This document shows positions 47,356-58,700 of a stretch of DNA of 64,000 nucleotides, piece by piece (positions within the stretch are counted from its first letter, which is position 1; each line of letters opens with the position of its first letter). This DNA comes from Plasmopara viticola. Lineage: Eukaryota > Oomycota > Peronosporomycetes > Peronosporales > Peronosporaceae. Position numbers and translations under genes: made by a program. Where the stretch lies: contig MBPM02000027.1 in the NCBI GenBank assembly GCA_001695595.3, positions 186,001 to 250,000 of the forward strand. Reading direction: 5' to 3'. The notes below the pieces were generated by a model. The model ran no database searches, was not told the origin of the DNA, and worked only from the letters and a program-made list of their open reading frames with translations.

Positions 47356-48069
47356 ATGGATATAATTGGCCGGTTTTATGCTGTTAATGACGTGCGAATC
47401 TCAGTTGTAGATCAATATAGTGCGAGTATAAATAGTAGAGCCACGACGAATGAAAATGTCGATAAAAGGTCGCCAGTCGAATATACGAATTTCACCTTAC
47501 AAAGAATGCATCCATTGTGTCTTTCCGTTGCTGGCGCTAATGTATCCGACATCGACTATTGTCGTCATGTGGCTATCAATCGAAAGCAAGTGCTGCAGAC
47601 GTTACTTTCGAGCCAATTTCGCGTCCCATGTGCCTACCGAGCTCACGTTGAAATGATGTCACGGCTGATGTGCTTTCACATTTCTAGGGTACTCCTGAAA
47701 AATTCGATCCAAAGGATTTGACTAATTTGGGAAAAATTGAGGTAATGTATAAGCTTGGGTTGTAACACGACAATTTAAAAGGGATTTATCTATCAATACC
47801 CGAAAAAGCCGATCCACAACCTAGCAGCATGGACAAAGAAAGCCTCCAAGGCTGCTGTTAAACATCCTCGCCCGGATGTTTCGCCGGAAAAAGGTCAGAG
47901 TATGCAAATGATTGCAGTCCATGCATGCAAACATAAAGGATACTATTAATGTGATGTTTAGGTCACTCTGATTTGCAACGAAGACCATGTGTCGTTCGAC
48001 GTCGGTGTCGCAGCCGAAAGCTCATTTTGTGGCACACGTTCCGAAAATTACGAGAATCACGAATTTTGA
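47356..48069 (+). CDS. Possible four-exon gene of unknown function
   Basis: I do not recognise the protein. From ATG 47356 an open frame (MDIIGRFYAVNDVRISVVDQ) runs through a donor-like site near 47589. An exon at 47688-47741 reads GTPEKFDPKDLTNLGKIE, then 47825-47893 reads QHGQRKPPRLLLNILARMFR, then 47962-48069 reads VTLICNEDHVSFDVGVAAES and ends at TGA. The last two introns are 83 and 68 bp, GT-AG, and all exon lengths are multiples of three, so the phases agree. The join of the first exon is the weakest part. No known domain is visible; the third exon is strongly basic. The regular intron sizes argue for a real gene, but it needs transcript evidence. Confidence 0.4.
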
Positions 48070-48556
48070 CATCAACGTCAACAGATAAGTTTACCAACGT
48101 CGAGTCTCGCTCGATAAACTAGACTTCAACATATATTTTCATCGAGGCTCGCTCAATAAACTGCAGAGTTGGAGAGCTAAACTTTTAGATGGAATATTAC
48201 TATACTATAGGGTGGGTTATAAAATCGACGTTTTGGTTAATGCACTGAACCCCCCGTCAACGAGTAGAAATATTGTCTATCTGAGCTCTAAGCAGTCTTG
48301 AGAATTCTGTAAGTCCAGTTATGATGGTGGGTTCTGCTTTCTACTGAGGTGAGACTGAGATAAGTTGGTTTTGCGGAAAGGCTCATTTTATTTGCTTTAT
48401 TAATTTTAGGACACGATTAATGAATTCCTTTCTTCATCACTTAATAACTCAATCAGATCAGTGAACGAGAGTAGCAAGTGCCATTATTTAAAGTAGTCGT
48501 TGTTTTTCGCTTAGGCGCGGCCATACGGGTGTAATCTTTGTTACTCAGCAATTAAT
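48070..48556. other. Intergenic region
   Basis: No gene seen. Two nearby segments share CGTCGAGTCTCGCTCGATAAAC-like sequence in variant form near 48095-48165 (TCGCTCGATAAACT and TCGCTCAATAAACT, about 40 bp apart), a small degenerate direct repeat. Confidence 0.5.
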
Positions 48557-48926
48557 TCACTCCTCGCGTTTCAATTGACGGACTCGCTGTAAAGCTAGAT
48601 TTAAGTACCTCGCTTGTTGCTGTACACGTATGTCTTGACGTACATATTTAACTGAGGCAAAGTGAGCGTACCACGACTTTCCTATCAAATACTTTGAGCA
48701 AGTTGTGTCGGGCATATATGTACCTATTCGCTCCGCGATAGGCACGAGTGTAAAGCAACGATCGCAGTAGCATTAGCTCCACCCCTATCTGTCGTCCCTC
48801 CAAAGCATCTCGGCACAGACTGTCGATCCAGTGCATAGTACTGCCATTGGGCCTAACAAAACATTTGTATTCGTCCTCTTCGTCGAACGTAGCGGATAAA
48901 CCCAGATGGGAGCAAAAAGCCAGCAC
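48557..48926 (-). CDS. Possible coding fragment of unknown function
   Basis: A minus-strand frame, open from about 49046 down to 48648, reads LGLSATFDEEDEYKCFVRPN, HWIDSLCRDALEGRQIGVEL and LLRSLLYTRAYRG. A second frame, running down to 48557, continues as KYVRQDIRVQQQARYLNLAL and a basic end. Joining them needs one frame change near 48660-48740. The amino-acid make-up looks like real protein, but I find no family, no start with good context and no splice pair. The upper part is antisense to the signal-peptide exon of the next gene, so both cannot extend fully. Confidence 0.3.
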
Positions 48927-48950
48927 CGATTGGCCGCCTTGCTCCCATTC

Positions 48951-48964
48951 TGCTTCATTCCACC
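48951..48964 (+). promoter_or_regulatory. Oomycete-type initiator upstream of the type I membrane protein
   Basis: TGCTTCATTCCACC, with TCATTCC matching the oomycete initiator consensus YCAYTYY, lies 16-29 bases before the ATG at 48980. Transcription would start within it, leaving a very short leader. Confidence 0.45.
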
Positions 48965-48979
48965 CACTTGTCTGTCGCC

Positions 48980-51350
48980 ATGAAGCTCGGACGCGGTAGC
49001 TCCTTGCGATGGCGACTCGCCGCGGTTCTAGTGCTTTCGACCAGCGGCCTCACGTCAGCCGATGTGGCACCCTCGCTCTACGGTACGTGCTAATACTGAG
49101 CCTCAAGTGACGATCAGAGGATTAATGCCCTTTACTATAGATTACAAGTACGACGGTACTACCACGTACTGCTATTGGATGGACCAAGGCATGCAAGTGT
49201 CCAACCTCGACTTTGCCTACGTGTTGGAGAAGGGCACGAACACCGAGTGCCCGCTTACAATTACGCTACAACAGGCCACAACCGGCCCTATTCTCGCTGG
49301 GACTGAGGTCGAGTACGCTTTTTCGGCCACGCTGAACTTAATCGAAAACGCGTTTAAGCTAACAGAGCTACAGGCGGTAGTTCCTGACCCCACCACGGGA
49401 CTTCCAATGCAAATTGGCCACTCAAACATTCACACGTGCTCGCGTTCGACCGTATGTGATATCTTTCGGACTGGCGCCAACCGCAAAATCGTCGACCAAG
49501 AGACGTCAAACTTCACCAGCGCCGGTACGGCCGATTTCCGCCAAAAAATCACGTACAATAGCGCGGGCGATCGCAATGTATTTGCACACATTATTCTTCC
49601 ACCCAAGGATTTTTTAAAAGAGAGTTATCACTTCATCACGTTCATTACGACCAATGTTGAAGAAAGTACAAACAGCGCGGCCGAAAGTGAAAAGTCGGGG
49701 CTTTCGACGACGGCTATAATCAGTATGATTGTCGGTGGCGTTGCTCTCGTAGTTGTTGTCATTCTATCGGTGGTTTTCTGGCGCCGCAAACGCCGGCCCG
49801 GACAGGATTTAAACAATCTCCGAAACAGTGGCTTTGGCTTGCCAATGTCATATGTCGCCAACAAATCGAAATCGCATCTGGACTGGAATGCCGAGCCAGA
49901 TGCGCGGTTGACGGCGCCAGACTCAGGCGTGAAGGACAACTACAGCTCAGGAGACCGGTCTCGTGGACCTGGTCTCAACGCCAGCGCTCTCATGTTTAAT
50001 GCTCGTCACAGCCGTCAAAATCAAACCGAGTCATCGTCCGGTTCGCTCCACTCGAGTCACAATCATGGTGACGCTTACAACAATTACGACACGCCCATGC
50101 AGCGATCAGGAAACAACTTTAACTCGTCCGTCGTCTTTGGTGCTTCAAACAACTTTGCCGCATCAAATTGCTCGCATAAAGGACCGTATCATCAACCGCA
50201 GCCAATGTACCCCGATGACTCCATGTATGACGATGGGGAGTCGACGATGGCCGAAGAAGACCCGAATCTTGAATGCGGGCGCACTCCTGACCTCGATGCT
50301 TTTGGCCTTGCAATGAATGATCAAGGGGACCCCTCTTTTGGGAGCGAATTATCCATGGGAACGTCATACGAGTACGGCTCAAACAACGTGCACTATACTC
50401 AGGCGCCGATCAACCCACTTCTCAGTGGCTACGGCCGTGGATCAGAAGCATCGAGCATGGGATCGGCTGACGACTACTCCATGTTTGAACAGCCATCCTC
50501 TCGCAAACGCAAAAATACACTGGACGCAATACTGTCGAGCGATCAAGGTGATAAAAATGCTCGCACTAGCTCACTGTCATCAATCGGTACGGTGGACTTT
50601 ACACACGATGAGCCCTCTGTTCGTGCTCAAAATCTCATACCGATTGGGCCTTTGGACGAAACGCTATCGATGTCTGACATTGCCAAGACACAGCCTGCAA
50701 ACGTCATTTCAAGCAACCGTTTCGCCGATTCTGCTTCAAGTGACAACTCTGAGTTTATTCTCCACGACAGCTCAGTCACTTTCGCTGCATCAGATGCTAA
50801 CTCCGACTTAGCCAGCACAATGAACTCGATTGACATTGACAATAATAATAGGTTTTTTGACACGGTAAACAGCGTGAGCAACACTGTTAGTGAAGATGCA
50901 CCATCGGAGCTCGAGGCAAACGTCAACAGCAAGCATTCCAGCCATAACAATTTCGATACCAGCAGCGGCAGTGACTATCCAAAGCTTAACTATAACGAAG
51001 GCAGTAGCTTCGGCAGTGGCTTGGAAAGCTCGAGTCTGGGCTCTAATTTTGAAAGCTCGAGCTACGGTACGGATGGGACCGGCAGTAGCTATGGTGCTGG
51101 TCTAACTAGCTCGAGCTATGACACCGACTTGAACAGTCACGGTCTCCATTCTCATGTGACGGACGCTACAAACGCGATCAAGCCAGAAACCAATTTCAGC
51201 AATACTCAATCAACGTACGATTTCGATGACCAATCCTTTCGTGGTTCGGACTCGTTCGCCCCCTCTGCATCCGACACTGACGCCATGACTGGCGATGAGC
51301 TTTGCTCGAAAAGTGTGACTTCGGCTGATGGTGAGAGTTACGAATTCTAG
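48980..51350 (+). CDS. Type I membrane protein with Ser/Asn-rich cytosolic tail
   Basis: Exon 1 (48980-49082) encodes a signal peptide: basic MKLGRGSSLRWR, hydrophobic LAAVLVLSTSGL, cleavage expected after TSA. A 58-bp intron (49083-49140) joins in frame to exon 2, giving 770 residues. The ectodomain of about 190 residues has four clear cysteines (YCYW, ECPL, HTCSRSTVCD). A transmembrane helix at about 223-250 (IISMIVGGVALVVVVILSVV) is followed by WRRKRRPG, the usual positive stop-transfer signal. The cytosolic tail of some 500 residues is Ser/Asn/Asp-rich and disordered, with degenerate repeats of S-S-S-Y/L-G near its end (50999-51130). The stop at 51348 is followed by an open segment in the next frame (NDPLKLLAKLGSSICYVRPS, stop at 51573) that looks like its true end after a one-base insertion. 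It may be a surface receptor or adhesion protein; no known domain was recognised. Confidence 0.8.
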
Positions 51351-51766
51351 GAATGACCCGTTAAAGTTGCTGGCTAAACTGGGTAGCTCCATTTGTTACG
51401 TGCGTCCGTCTACGCGTCGAATTAAGAAATTCGAAGAGTCAACTGCGTTTGGTCGCTATGAGGCGCAATGGGACGCCGATGGAGTCATCGCTATTGTGTA
51501 TGAACTGAGTGATTCTTCGAGTCGCTTCAATCGTGGGTTATTCACTCTAGCCGGCAGGATAATTCCAAAGTGATGTATGAAGACGTCAACGCCATAACGT
51601 ATTTTTATCTTGATTGTACAACTTGGCCTCCATCTTGTATCTCTAACGCTTAATTCTTAAGAACGTAATGATGTTTCCATTTTGCCTATCACCTTTTATC
51701 TAAAAATACGATATAATCGTAGTACATTTACCTTTGGGAGGCTAAGAGTGCCATCCAGGTTTTGGG

Positions 51767-52528
51767 ATGACAGAGCCAGAGATTCGAGAGGCCGGAGCCA
51801 CGTCAATCGTGTCGAAGCCTTTTAAGCCTGCGTCAAGCTCGCGTGGGACTTTTAGTTGTCGAAGATGGCGGTTGCTATCGGGAAGAACCAGTAGTGACGG
51901 GAAAGCAATGTCCATCAAGTCTAATTTATGTTCAGACCCGCCTTGTATGGTGCAACGGCCAACGACGGCTGCAGTCATTTCGAAAGATTGGACCACAGCA
52001 GTGACGCCATTTGCAGGAAATCTTCCGCGCGATACAGTAATTTCGCGAGAATTTATGGCTACTGCACTTTTGACTTCAGCGGTGCCAATGAAGAGTTGCT
52101 TAAACTTTGATCGAGAAATGGCCATTTGCGAACACAAACATGTCAAGGTGATGGAGAAAATGACAACGAAAATATACCGGTCTAAGAGTGTGAAGAAACA
52201 ACCTCTTGGGACAGGTCGAAGGCATAAACATCGAGAAGAGCATCCACGAAAAGACCAAATCTACTTGCCGATCTTGTGCCAGGCAAGAACGGGAAGGCTT
52301 CAAGATCTATCCACTTGTGTTTCCAGGCAATTACACTCTTTAAAAGAAAGGCCCAATCGAGCGATTGTAAAGCAACAAAGGAAAGTCGAAGAAGCTGGTA
52401 CCAGCTCGAGCATCGACCCATTCTTGCTTCAATTGTTAGACGGCCTGGACGAATATCAAGCATTTACTACCAGCGACGACATCAGCACTTACATGGATAA
52501 CCCACTCCATACGAAAGCAGAACAGTAG
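51767..52528 (+). CDS. Hypothetical protein, 253 residues
   Basis: An ATG-started frame of 253 codons, longer than chance would readily give at this base composition. The first half is mixed; the second is basic (KIYRSKSVKKQPLGTGRRHK) and ends with an acidic helical stretch (SSSIDPFLLQLLDGLDEYQA). No domain, signal peptide or membrane helix is visible. A minus-strand frame of 134 codons at 51742-52146 overlaps the first half and also has protein-like composition, so strand is not certain. It lies 190 bp beyond the extended end of the membrane protein gene, same strand. Confidence 0.42.
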   Translation: MTEPEIREAGATSIVSKPFKPASSSRGTFSCRRWRLLSGRTSSDGKAMSIKSNLCSDPPCMVQRPTTAAVISKDWTTAVTPFAGNLPRDTVISREFMATALLTSAVPMKSCLNFDREMAICEHKHVKVMEKMTTKIYRSKSVKKQPLGTGRRHKHREEHPRKDQIYLPILCQARTGRLQDLSTCVSRQLHSLKERPNRAIVKQQRKVEEAGTSSSIDPFLLQLLDGLDEYQAFTTSDDISTYMDNPLHTKAEQ

Positions 52529-53092
52529 CTTCATTTTGCTGGTTGTGATTTGTGCACTCGATTCTACGCGTCAAACTAATATTTTAAATCGGAGCTTTAC
52601 CACCGTCATTCAGCTTTAATGGCCGAATAAACATCTGCTAGGCTTTGCGACCGGAAAGAGCAGTTTTGCTGATTTTGTCACGAATGATCAATACTGCAAC
52701 GCTTTATCCCGGGTGACAAGTAAATTCGCTGTACCGCCCGGTCTATTCATTAGTATAAGCGCCTCGTCCTCTTTAAATTTTTAGTCGCATTCCTCACAGG
52801 TGCTGGTGGCGTTCGTACTTCTACAGATATTAAGATACCTTTGCCGCGTTTGGGGTAATAGACAAGCTCTTGAAAATCACTTTAAGTCTATGCTTTGAGC
52901 AGAAGCGAGTAAACTCTGCAATTTGGTGCTACATCGTCGAAATTTTAAAAAAGACAGGCTGGAACCCGCAGCTCCAGTGGGAGCGCCTTGCTATCATTAG
53001 ATGCGGATTATACGTCTTCCAGCAGAATCCTTGTTATTGTTATTTCCAGTGTCAGCGAAAAAGCAATAGCATGTTTACCATCTGTACCAATG
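52529..53092. other. Intergenic region
   Basis: No supported gene. A plus-strand frame of 82 codons at 52870-53118 lacks an ATG start and a family match. Confidence 0.5.
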
Positions 53093-53663
53093 CTATGCCT
53101 GCAGCCGATATTTTTTAGCGCAAGCATCGAAAGTAGATAGTAAGATCTTTGTGCAAATAGAAGACAAGGATTTCACAATCAGATAAAGCAAATCCCACTT
53201 GCCAGCAGCCGAAAGAAATCGCACAACGAGCGTCATGTCTTCCACTGTTTCGTCGACTTGTGTCAAGTGCGGGTAGAGTGGAAATCGACACTCGATTTGA
53301 AATGCACGCAATATTTTCCCGCTGCAGCTAAGTCGATTCTGACTGGCCATTTTATTCAAATCAAACACGTTTTGATTTGCAAATTGGTTTAAAAGACCTT
53401 TGAGCTCATCATACAGCGCGTCTGCTCCAACTTTTCGTCGAATAGACTGAAGAGAATTTTTCTTTGTTATAAAGCTTCAGCAGAGACTGTGAGCTCCATT
53501 TTATGCTTAAGGTCTTCCTCACGAGCCTGTATTGAGTCCGTTGTGGCTGCTGACGAAAAGTATCCATCCAATTTTTGGCAAATTTTCTGGCAGATCCAAG
53601 CAGCCTCACAAAAACTTGTGCACTAAAATATGTTGGAAACGACAACGAAGAAAGATTGTTCAT
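53093..53663 (-). pseudogene. Broken gene of unknown function, helical protein
   Basis: From ATG 53663 the minus strand begins MNNLSSLSFPTYFSAQVFV. The coding-like sequence then moves to a second frame (WICQKICQKLDGYFSSAATT, REEDLKHKMELTVSAEA) and, near 53470, to a third (RRKVGADALYDELKGLLNQF, RAFQIECRFPLYPHLTQVDE), which runs to a stop at 53093. The three pieces together make a continuous helical, partly coiled-coil protein of about 190 residues. Two one-base frame changes are needed, and no introns of normal size explain them. The family is not recognised. Confidence 0.5.
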
Positions 53664-54133
53664 AGTTTGAGACTACATTTTCATGTTTGACATTGAAGAG
53701 GAGCACGAAAAACAACTTGAATTTGATGCATGGGTGTTGCTTCTAGATAATGGAAGTCTGATCCGCAAATGTCTAAAAGTGCCAAGAGCAGTAAGCTCGC
53801 CAGCTACATTGGCTCAGCCCATCTTCTGCGCTATTTACTTGAGGTTTTGTCGCAATATAAAGACTAGAGGCTGATGGAGCGGTTGCGATTGCAACATGTT
53901 CGACCCTACCTAAACTAAATATTACAGCAGGGGCTATATGGACTAAATATCTGATCAATAAGTAAGTCAAAATGCTCTCAAATCAGCACAGGCCCATTAT
54001 TTTCGAAGTATTAGACCTTTGTTGATTTGTTGATGTATCTTTTAAAAATTAGCAAAGGTAAGAACTTACTTTTTAATCATCAAAACTCTTATTACATTAG
54101 CAAATTAATGTTATTAAACGAGCGCGTCGAACG
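53664..54133. other. Intergenic region with a small divergent frame
   Basis: An ATG frame of 63 codons at 53683-53874 (MFDIEEEHEKQLEFDAWVLL) starts 20 bp from the divergent broken gene. It could be the first exon of a gene, but nothing further joins to it. Confidence 0.35.
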
Positions 54134-55490
54134 GTGTCTGGTGGAGCACGAGCGGTAGCAAGCAAAATTTTCGTTATGAAATATCGTAGCTGGAAGTGCT
54201 GTATACGTAAGCATCGCGTGTTAAATCGAAAACCTCCATTTGAAGTTATTGACAAATGTGTTTTAATGATGATGAAGCCGTTCGGGATAAATGAACTCAC
54301 GAGAAGAGTGAACATAATTAAAAATCATATTTTAGACTTACTCATGTATCCAGTCATGATAAAATTAACCATAGCTGAACACTCATGTTCTGAAGATGTG
54401 TCGAATCGATTCAGCGAATTTTTTCATCAAGGGGAGAATGGACAAAATATACCTTTTTTTAAGTTAAATGGAAAAAGTACTCCTTCAAATCAAAAAAATA
54501 TACTTAGTAATTAATATATTTGCAACACTGGCAAAATTATACATGTAAAGAATGTTATATAAAGTATATATACCTTTCAATTGTAATTTTACCGCAAATG
54601 TCACCTTATGGAGAAATTCAGTATCAGGTTTAGAAAAAAACGTTGAAGGAACATGCATGGGGCTCAGCACGTGCACTGACCAGGCAATTGTACGAAGCCA
54701 AATCTTAAGGTTCGATGAAGCCAAATCGCTACGCAGTTAAATGGTTGGCTGACGTTGGCTATGGGAAGTGGTCATTGCCCATGCTTCATGCTTACGACAT
54801 GGAATGCTAACTGCCAATAACGTCGAATCCATGAACAACGCGCAGAAAAACGACCGTGAAATGCCGATTTAGGATTGTGCGATGGTAATTGAATGCTACG
54901 TCGGTACGAAGTGGCACAAATTTGCTGGACAGACCAAACAATGGGGTGTAATTACGTCCTATGCTGCCAGTTGCATCACTTCAACGCTAAAAATGTACGA
55001 GGATGATTCAAGTACGCCCAAGTTCAACCATATCATTTGTTGTGTCGGATCATATTGGAACAAACAAGCCGATGGAGTATGCTGCTGAGGTAAACAGTAC
55101 CAAGAGTACCTGTACATGCGGTTATGTGAAGGATGTGAATGCTCCCATGTCGACACCTCAAAGCAGCGCTCAAGTTTTCAAATCAGCTGTCACGTTCAAA
55201 ATTGTTATTTAGAAATTTGTGGTCAATCAAAAGTATCTACTTGCCTACGATGGAGCACTCAAAGTAAATCCATTTGTGATATAAAGTGAACTGAAAGAGT
55301 GACCATTTTCCACCAAATATAATCAAAAGAAAAGGCCGACCCAGCAAAGAATTATGTCGAATCACAGCATGCTACATAAGAAGTTGACGCGTCAAAACGT
55401 GTTTACCCATGCGGCAGCTGTGGTCAAGTGGGACACAACAAGCGTCGATGCACCAGTAATGCGCAGCATAAAAGTAGATTTTCTTTAGGG
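54134..55490 (+). pseudogene. Relic of a MULE (Mutator-like) transposase gene
   Basis: Pieces appear in the order of an oomycete MULE transposase. First, a Cys/His segment like the N-terminal DNA-binding domain (MKYRSWKCCIRKHRV, ending AEHSCSED). The DDE core is missing. Then come AVKWLADVGYGKWSLPML and NNVESMNNAQKNDREMP (54740-54870), as found at the end of the transposase domain, KWHKFAGQTKQWG, a SWIM zinc-finger segment (CTCGYVKDVNAP near 55110-55145), a KGRPSKE basic patch and a C-x2-C-x4-H-x4-C zinc knuckle at 55410-55451 (CGSCGQVGHNKRRC). Stops and frame changes separate the pieces. Terminal inverted repeats were not identified. The copia element inserted about 80 bp beyond its end. Confidence 0.6.
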
Positions 55491-55573
55491 AGTCAGGTAA
55501 ATTCAATTGTTTTTTTTATTTTTCAATGGTTATTTACTTGAAAGGTTTATTTTTTTTCATTTTGGTGGAAAAG

Positions 55574-55719
55574 TGTTGAGAAGAAAGTAAAAACCGAAGT
55601 GAATATATTTATCCTGATCAATGAACGGCTACCATATGTAATTACTAATTGTGACGTACTTGTAATTACTGTGAAGCCATCCACCTGTTCAACATGCATT
55701 CAGCGGTGTAATGTTAACA
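55574..55719 (-). repeat. Copia 3' LTR
   Basis: 146 bp, starts TGTTGAG and ends TGTTAACA on the plus strand, giving the TG...CA ends of an LTR. It differs from the other LTR at two positions. Confidence 0.95.
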
Positions 55720-55747
55720 CTCCCACTCACCGCTAATGCTGTGTGTC

Positions 55748-58700
55748 CTATGTTGCTGACTTGGTCTTGATTCCGGTGGCTTCGCGCAGATACTTAAGCA
55801 TCTTGGTCCCAACTGCCTTCGTCAGCATATCTGCAAGCTGACTCTTCGTGTCGATATATTCGATCTTCAACAGTCCTTCTTGCACGTTCTCACGAATAAA
55901 GTGGTGCTTGATGTCCACATGCTTCGTCCTAGCATGGTATCCGGCGTTATTGGCTAACGCAATCGCACCCTGGTTGTCTTCCCAAACCTGTGTGCCTTCA
56001 ACTTGCTCGTGACCCATGTCCTTTAGCATTGCCCGCGTCCAAAGAACTTCTTGTGTGCATAAGCTGAGAGCCATATACTCAGCTTCCGCTGAGCTCAGCG
56101 CAACTGTCCGCTGGTACTTCGACTTGAATACCACTGGTGCGCTTGCAATCATGACCATAATTCCCGAGACCGAGCGTCTGTCATCCGTGTTGCTGCCCCA
56201 ATCTGCATCAGAGTATGCCTTGACCGTAACGCTTTCAGTTCCTCGGTAGACGATACCGATTTGACGCGTGGTCTTCAGATACCGTACTACTCGAATTGCT
56301 GCGCTCCAATGTTGTAGTCCTGGGTTCTCCAGAAAACGTGATAGCTGCGTCACCACGTAAGCAATATCAGGCCGAGTGCATGTCGTTATGTAAAGCAAGC
56401 ATCCAATCAAAGAGCGATAAGGCTTCGATCGCATTGTAGACCGTCCCTCTTCCGTTGTGGTTGACTGCTTTGACGACAGCTTCAATCCTGATACGCAAGG
56501 GTTTTCAACACTTTTGGCATGTTGTTGACCGAATCGCTTGACCACGTCATCGATGTAGCGAGTCTGTTTGATCATCAAAATTCCAGCTGACCTGTCGTGA
56601 TCAATTTCCATACCCAAAATAAATTCCGCCTGACCAAGCTCCTTCATCTTGAAAGCATTCTTGAGTACTCCCTTTACTTGATTTAATTCTTTGCTGCTTC
56701 TTGCTGCGATAATCATGTCGTCCACATATAGTCCAACGTAAGCAAAATCTTCTTTAGTTCTCTTGACATAATCACATTGATCTGCTCCGCAACTCTTAAA
56801 GCCATTCCTGATGAAGACACGATGTATTGTCTTGTTCCAGGCACTCGCTGCTTGCTTAAGTCCGTAAATAGCCTTGTTTAGTTGACATATGTTTCCTTGA
56901 GCATTGTCGACACCAAGCGGAACTTCCATAAAAACGTTGTCCGTCAACACGCTATTAAGAAAATCCGTGTCGACGTCCAGCTGTTCCATTTGATAGCCAC
57001 ATTCAACACATACCGCGAGAATTATTCGGATCGAATTCATGTTGGCAACCGGGGAATATGTCTCGAAAAAGTCAACGCCATACTTCTGCTTGAAACCTTT
57101 CGCGACTAGTCGTGCCTTGTATCGCACGATAGCGCCATTCTGATCACGCTTTTTGGCGAATACCCATCGTGATCCAATTGTGCGTCCAATCTCCCCTTGT
57201 GGCTGCAATGTCCACGTTTTATTCTCTTCGTAAGAGCGAAGCTCAGCATCCATTGCTTCACGTCATTTCATTGCATCGTCGCTTGCCATTGCTTGAGTAT
57301 AAGTAGTCGGTGAGTCCAAATCATCGTCAATATTCACAGCGTAGGCAGGAAAGGCTTCCGCAATTAGTCCATCTTCGTCAATCCTAGCACGCTTTGGAGT
57401 CGGTGGGCCCTCACTTCCTTCTGTTGACTCTACACCATCGGAACCGTTTCTTCGCATTAGCACTGGCTCACGTCTTACTCGTGCTCGCTCCAATTCAGGC
57501 CGAAACACCAAAGATCTTCTTGTTGCACTTGGGAAGGTTGATGATACTCCGTTAGCTCAAGCCCGTTTCGTACAGGGCTCTCAGAAGGCATTAGCCGCTG
57601 TACAACGGCGCTTGGCGTACGATTTACATCCTCCAAATCGACATCCTCGACTGTCTATTCGACAGCTTCCATGGGATCGTCCGGAACTGACTGTCGATCC
57701 ACTTGATGCTGAACATTGACTTCATCACCATCCTTAACTACTTGAACAATTGTTTCCGGCTTAAGCTCTAGCGTTTCGTAGATGCCGCCCACCTCACGCT
57801 CATCCAACTTTACAGAGCGGGTCACTTTAATCTTGGCATTCTCCAAGTCAAACACGCGATAGCCCTTGACATTCTCTGCATAGCCAAGAAACATACACTT
57901 GAAACTCTTGGGTTCCAGTTTGGTCCGTTTCACATCGTCAATATGAGCGTAGCCTTGCGAACCAAATACGCGCAGGTGAAACATTCGAGGCTTTATTTTG
58001 AAAACTAGCTCATACGGCGTGGTGTCAGGATGGACCGTGTTGCTGGAGCGATTAATTAAATAAACCGCTGTATTTACCGCTTCCGCCCACCATTCCGTCG
58101 ATACGCTCTTGTAGTGTAACATGCTGCGGGCTTTCTCCATAATTTTCCTGTTCATACGCTCCGCTACTCCGTTCTCCAGCGGGCTGTATGGGACGGAGCG
58201 CTGGTGTACAATGCCGTTCTCTTGACATATTCCTGCCATTTTCTTGTTTACGAACTCGGTTCCGTTGTCGGATCGCAAACATCTTAGTCGTGCACCCCAC
58301 TGGTTTTCGTATAATGTCAGAAACTCCTTGAACTTGCCAGCAACTTCACTCTTGCTCTAAATCAGAAAAATTGCAACAAATGGTGAAGAGTCATCCACAA
58401 ACGTGAGAATGTATTTGGCACCACCCTTCGAGATAGTTCGCATTGGCCCCATGACATCTGTGTGAACACGCTCCAACACACGTGTCGTCTTTGTCATTGA
58501 ACGAGACGGAAACACCGTGATCGTCTGCTTGCCCTTCAAACACCCGGCACACAATTTTTCCACACTTTGCTTGATAATTGGGATACCATTAGTTAATCGC
58601 TGTGTCCTGATCAGCGCATCCTTGCTGGGGTGCCCCATGCGTGCATGCCAAAGCTCCCACTGATTGTCAGCCCCGGTATATTCAACGAGACATGCTTCTT

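Noticed and set aside
51742..52146. Minus-strand 134-codon frame
   Set aside because: It is antisense to a longer ATG-started frame; kept only as an alternative.
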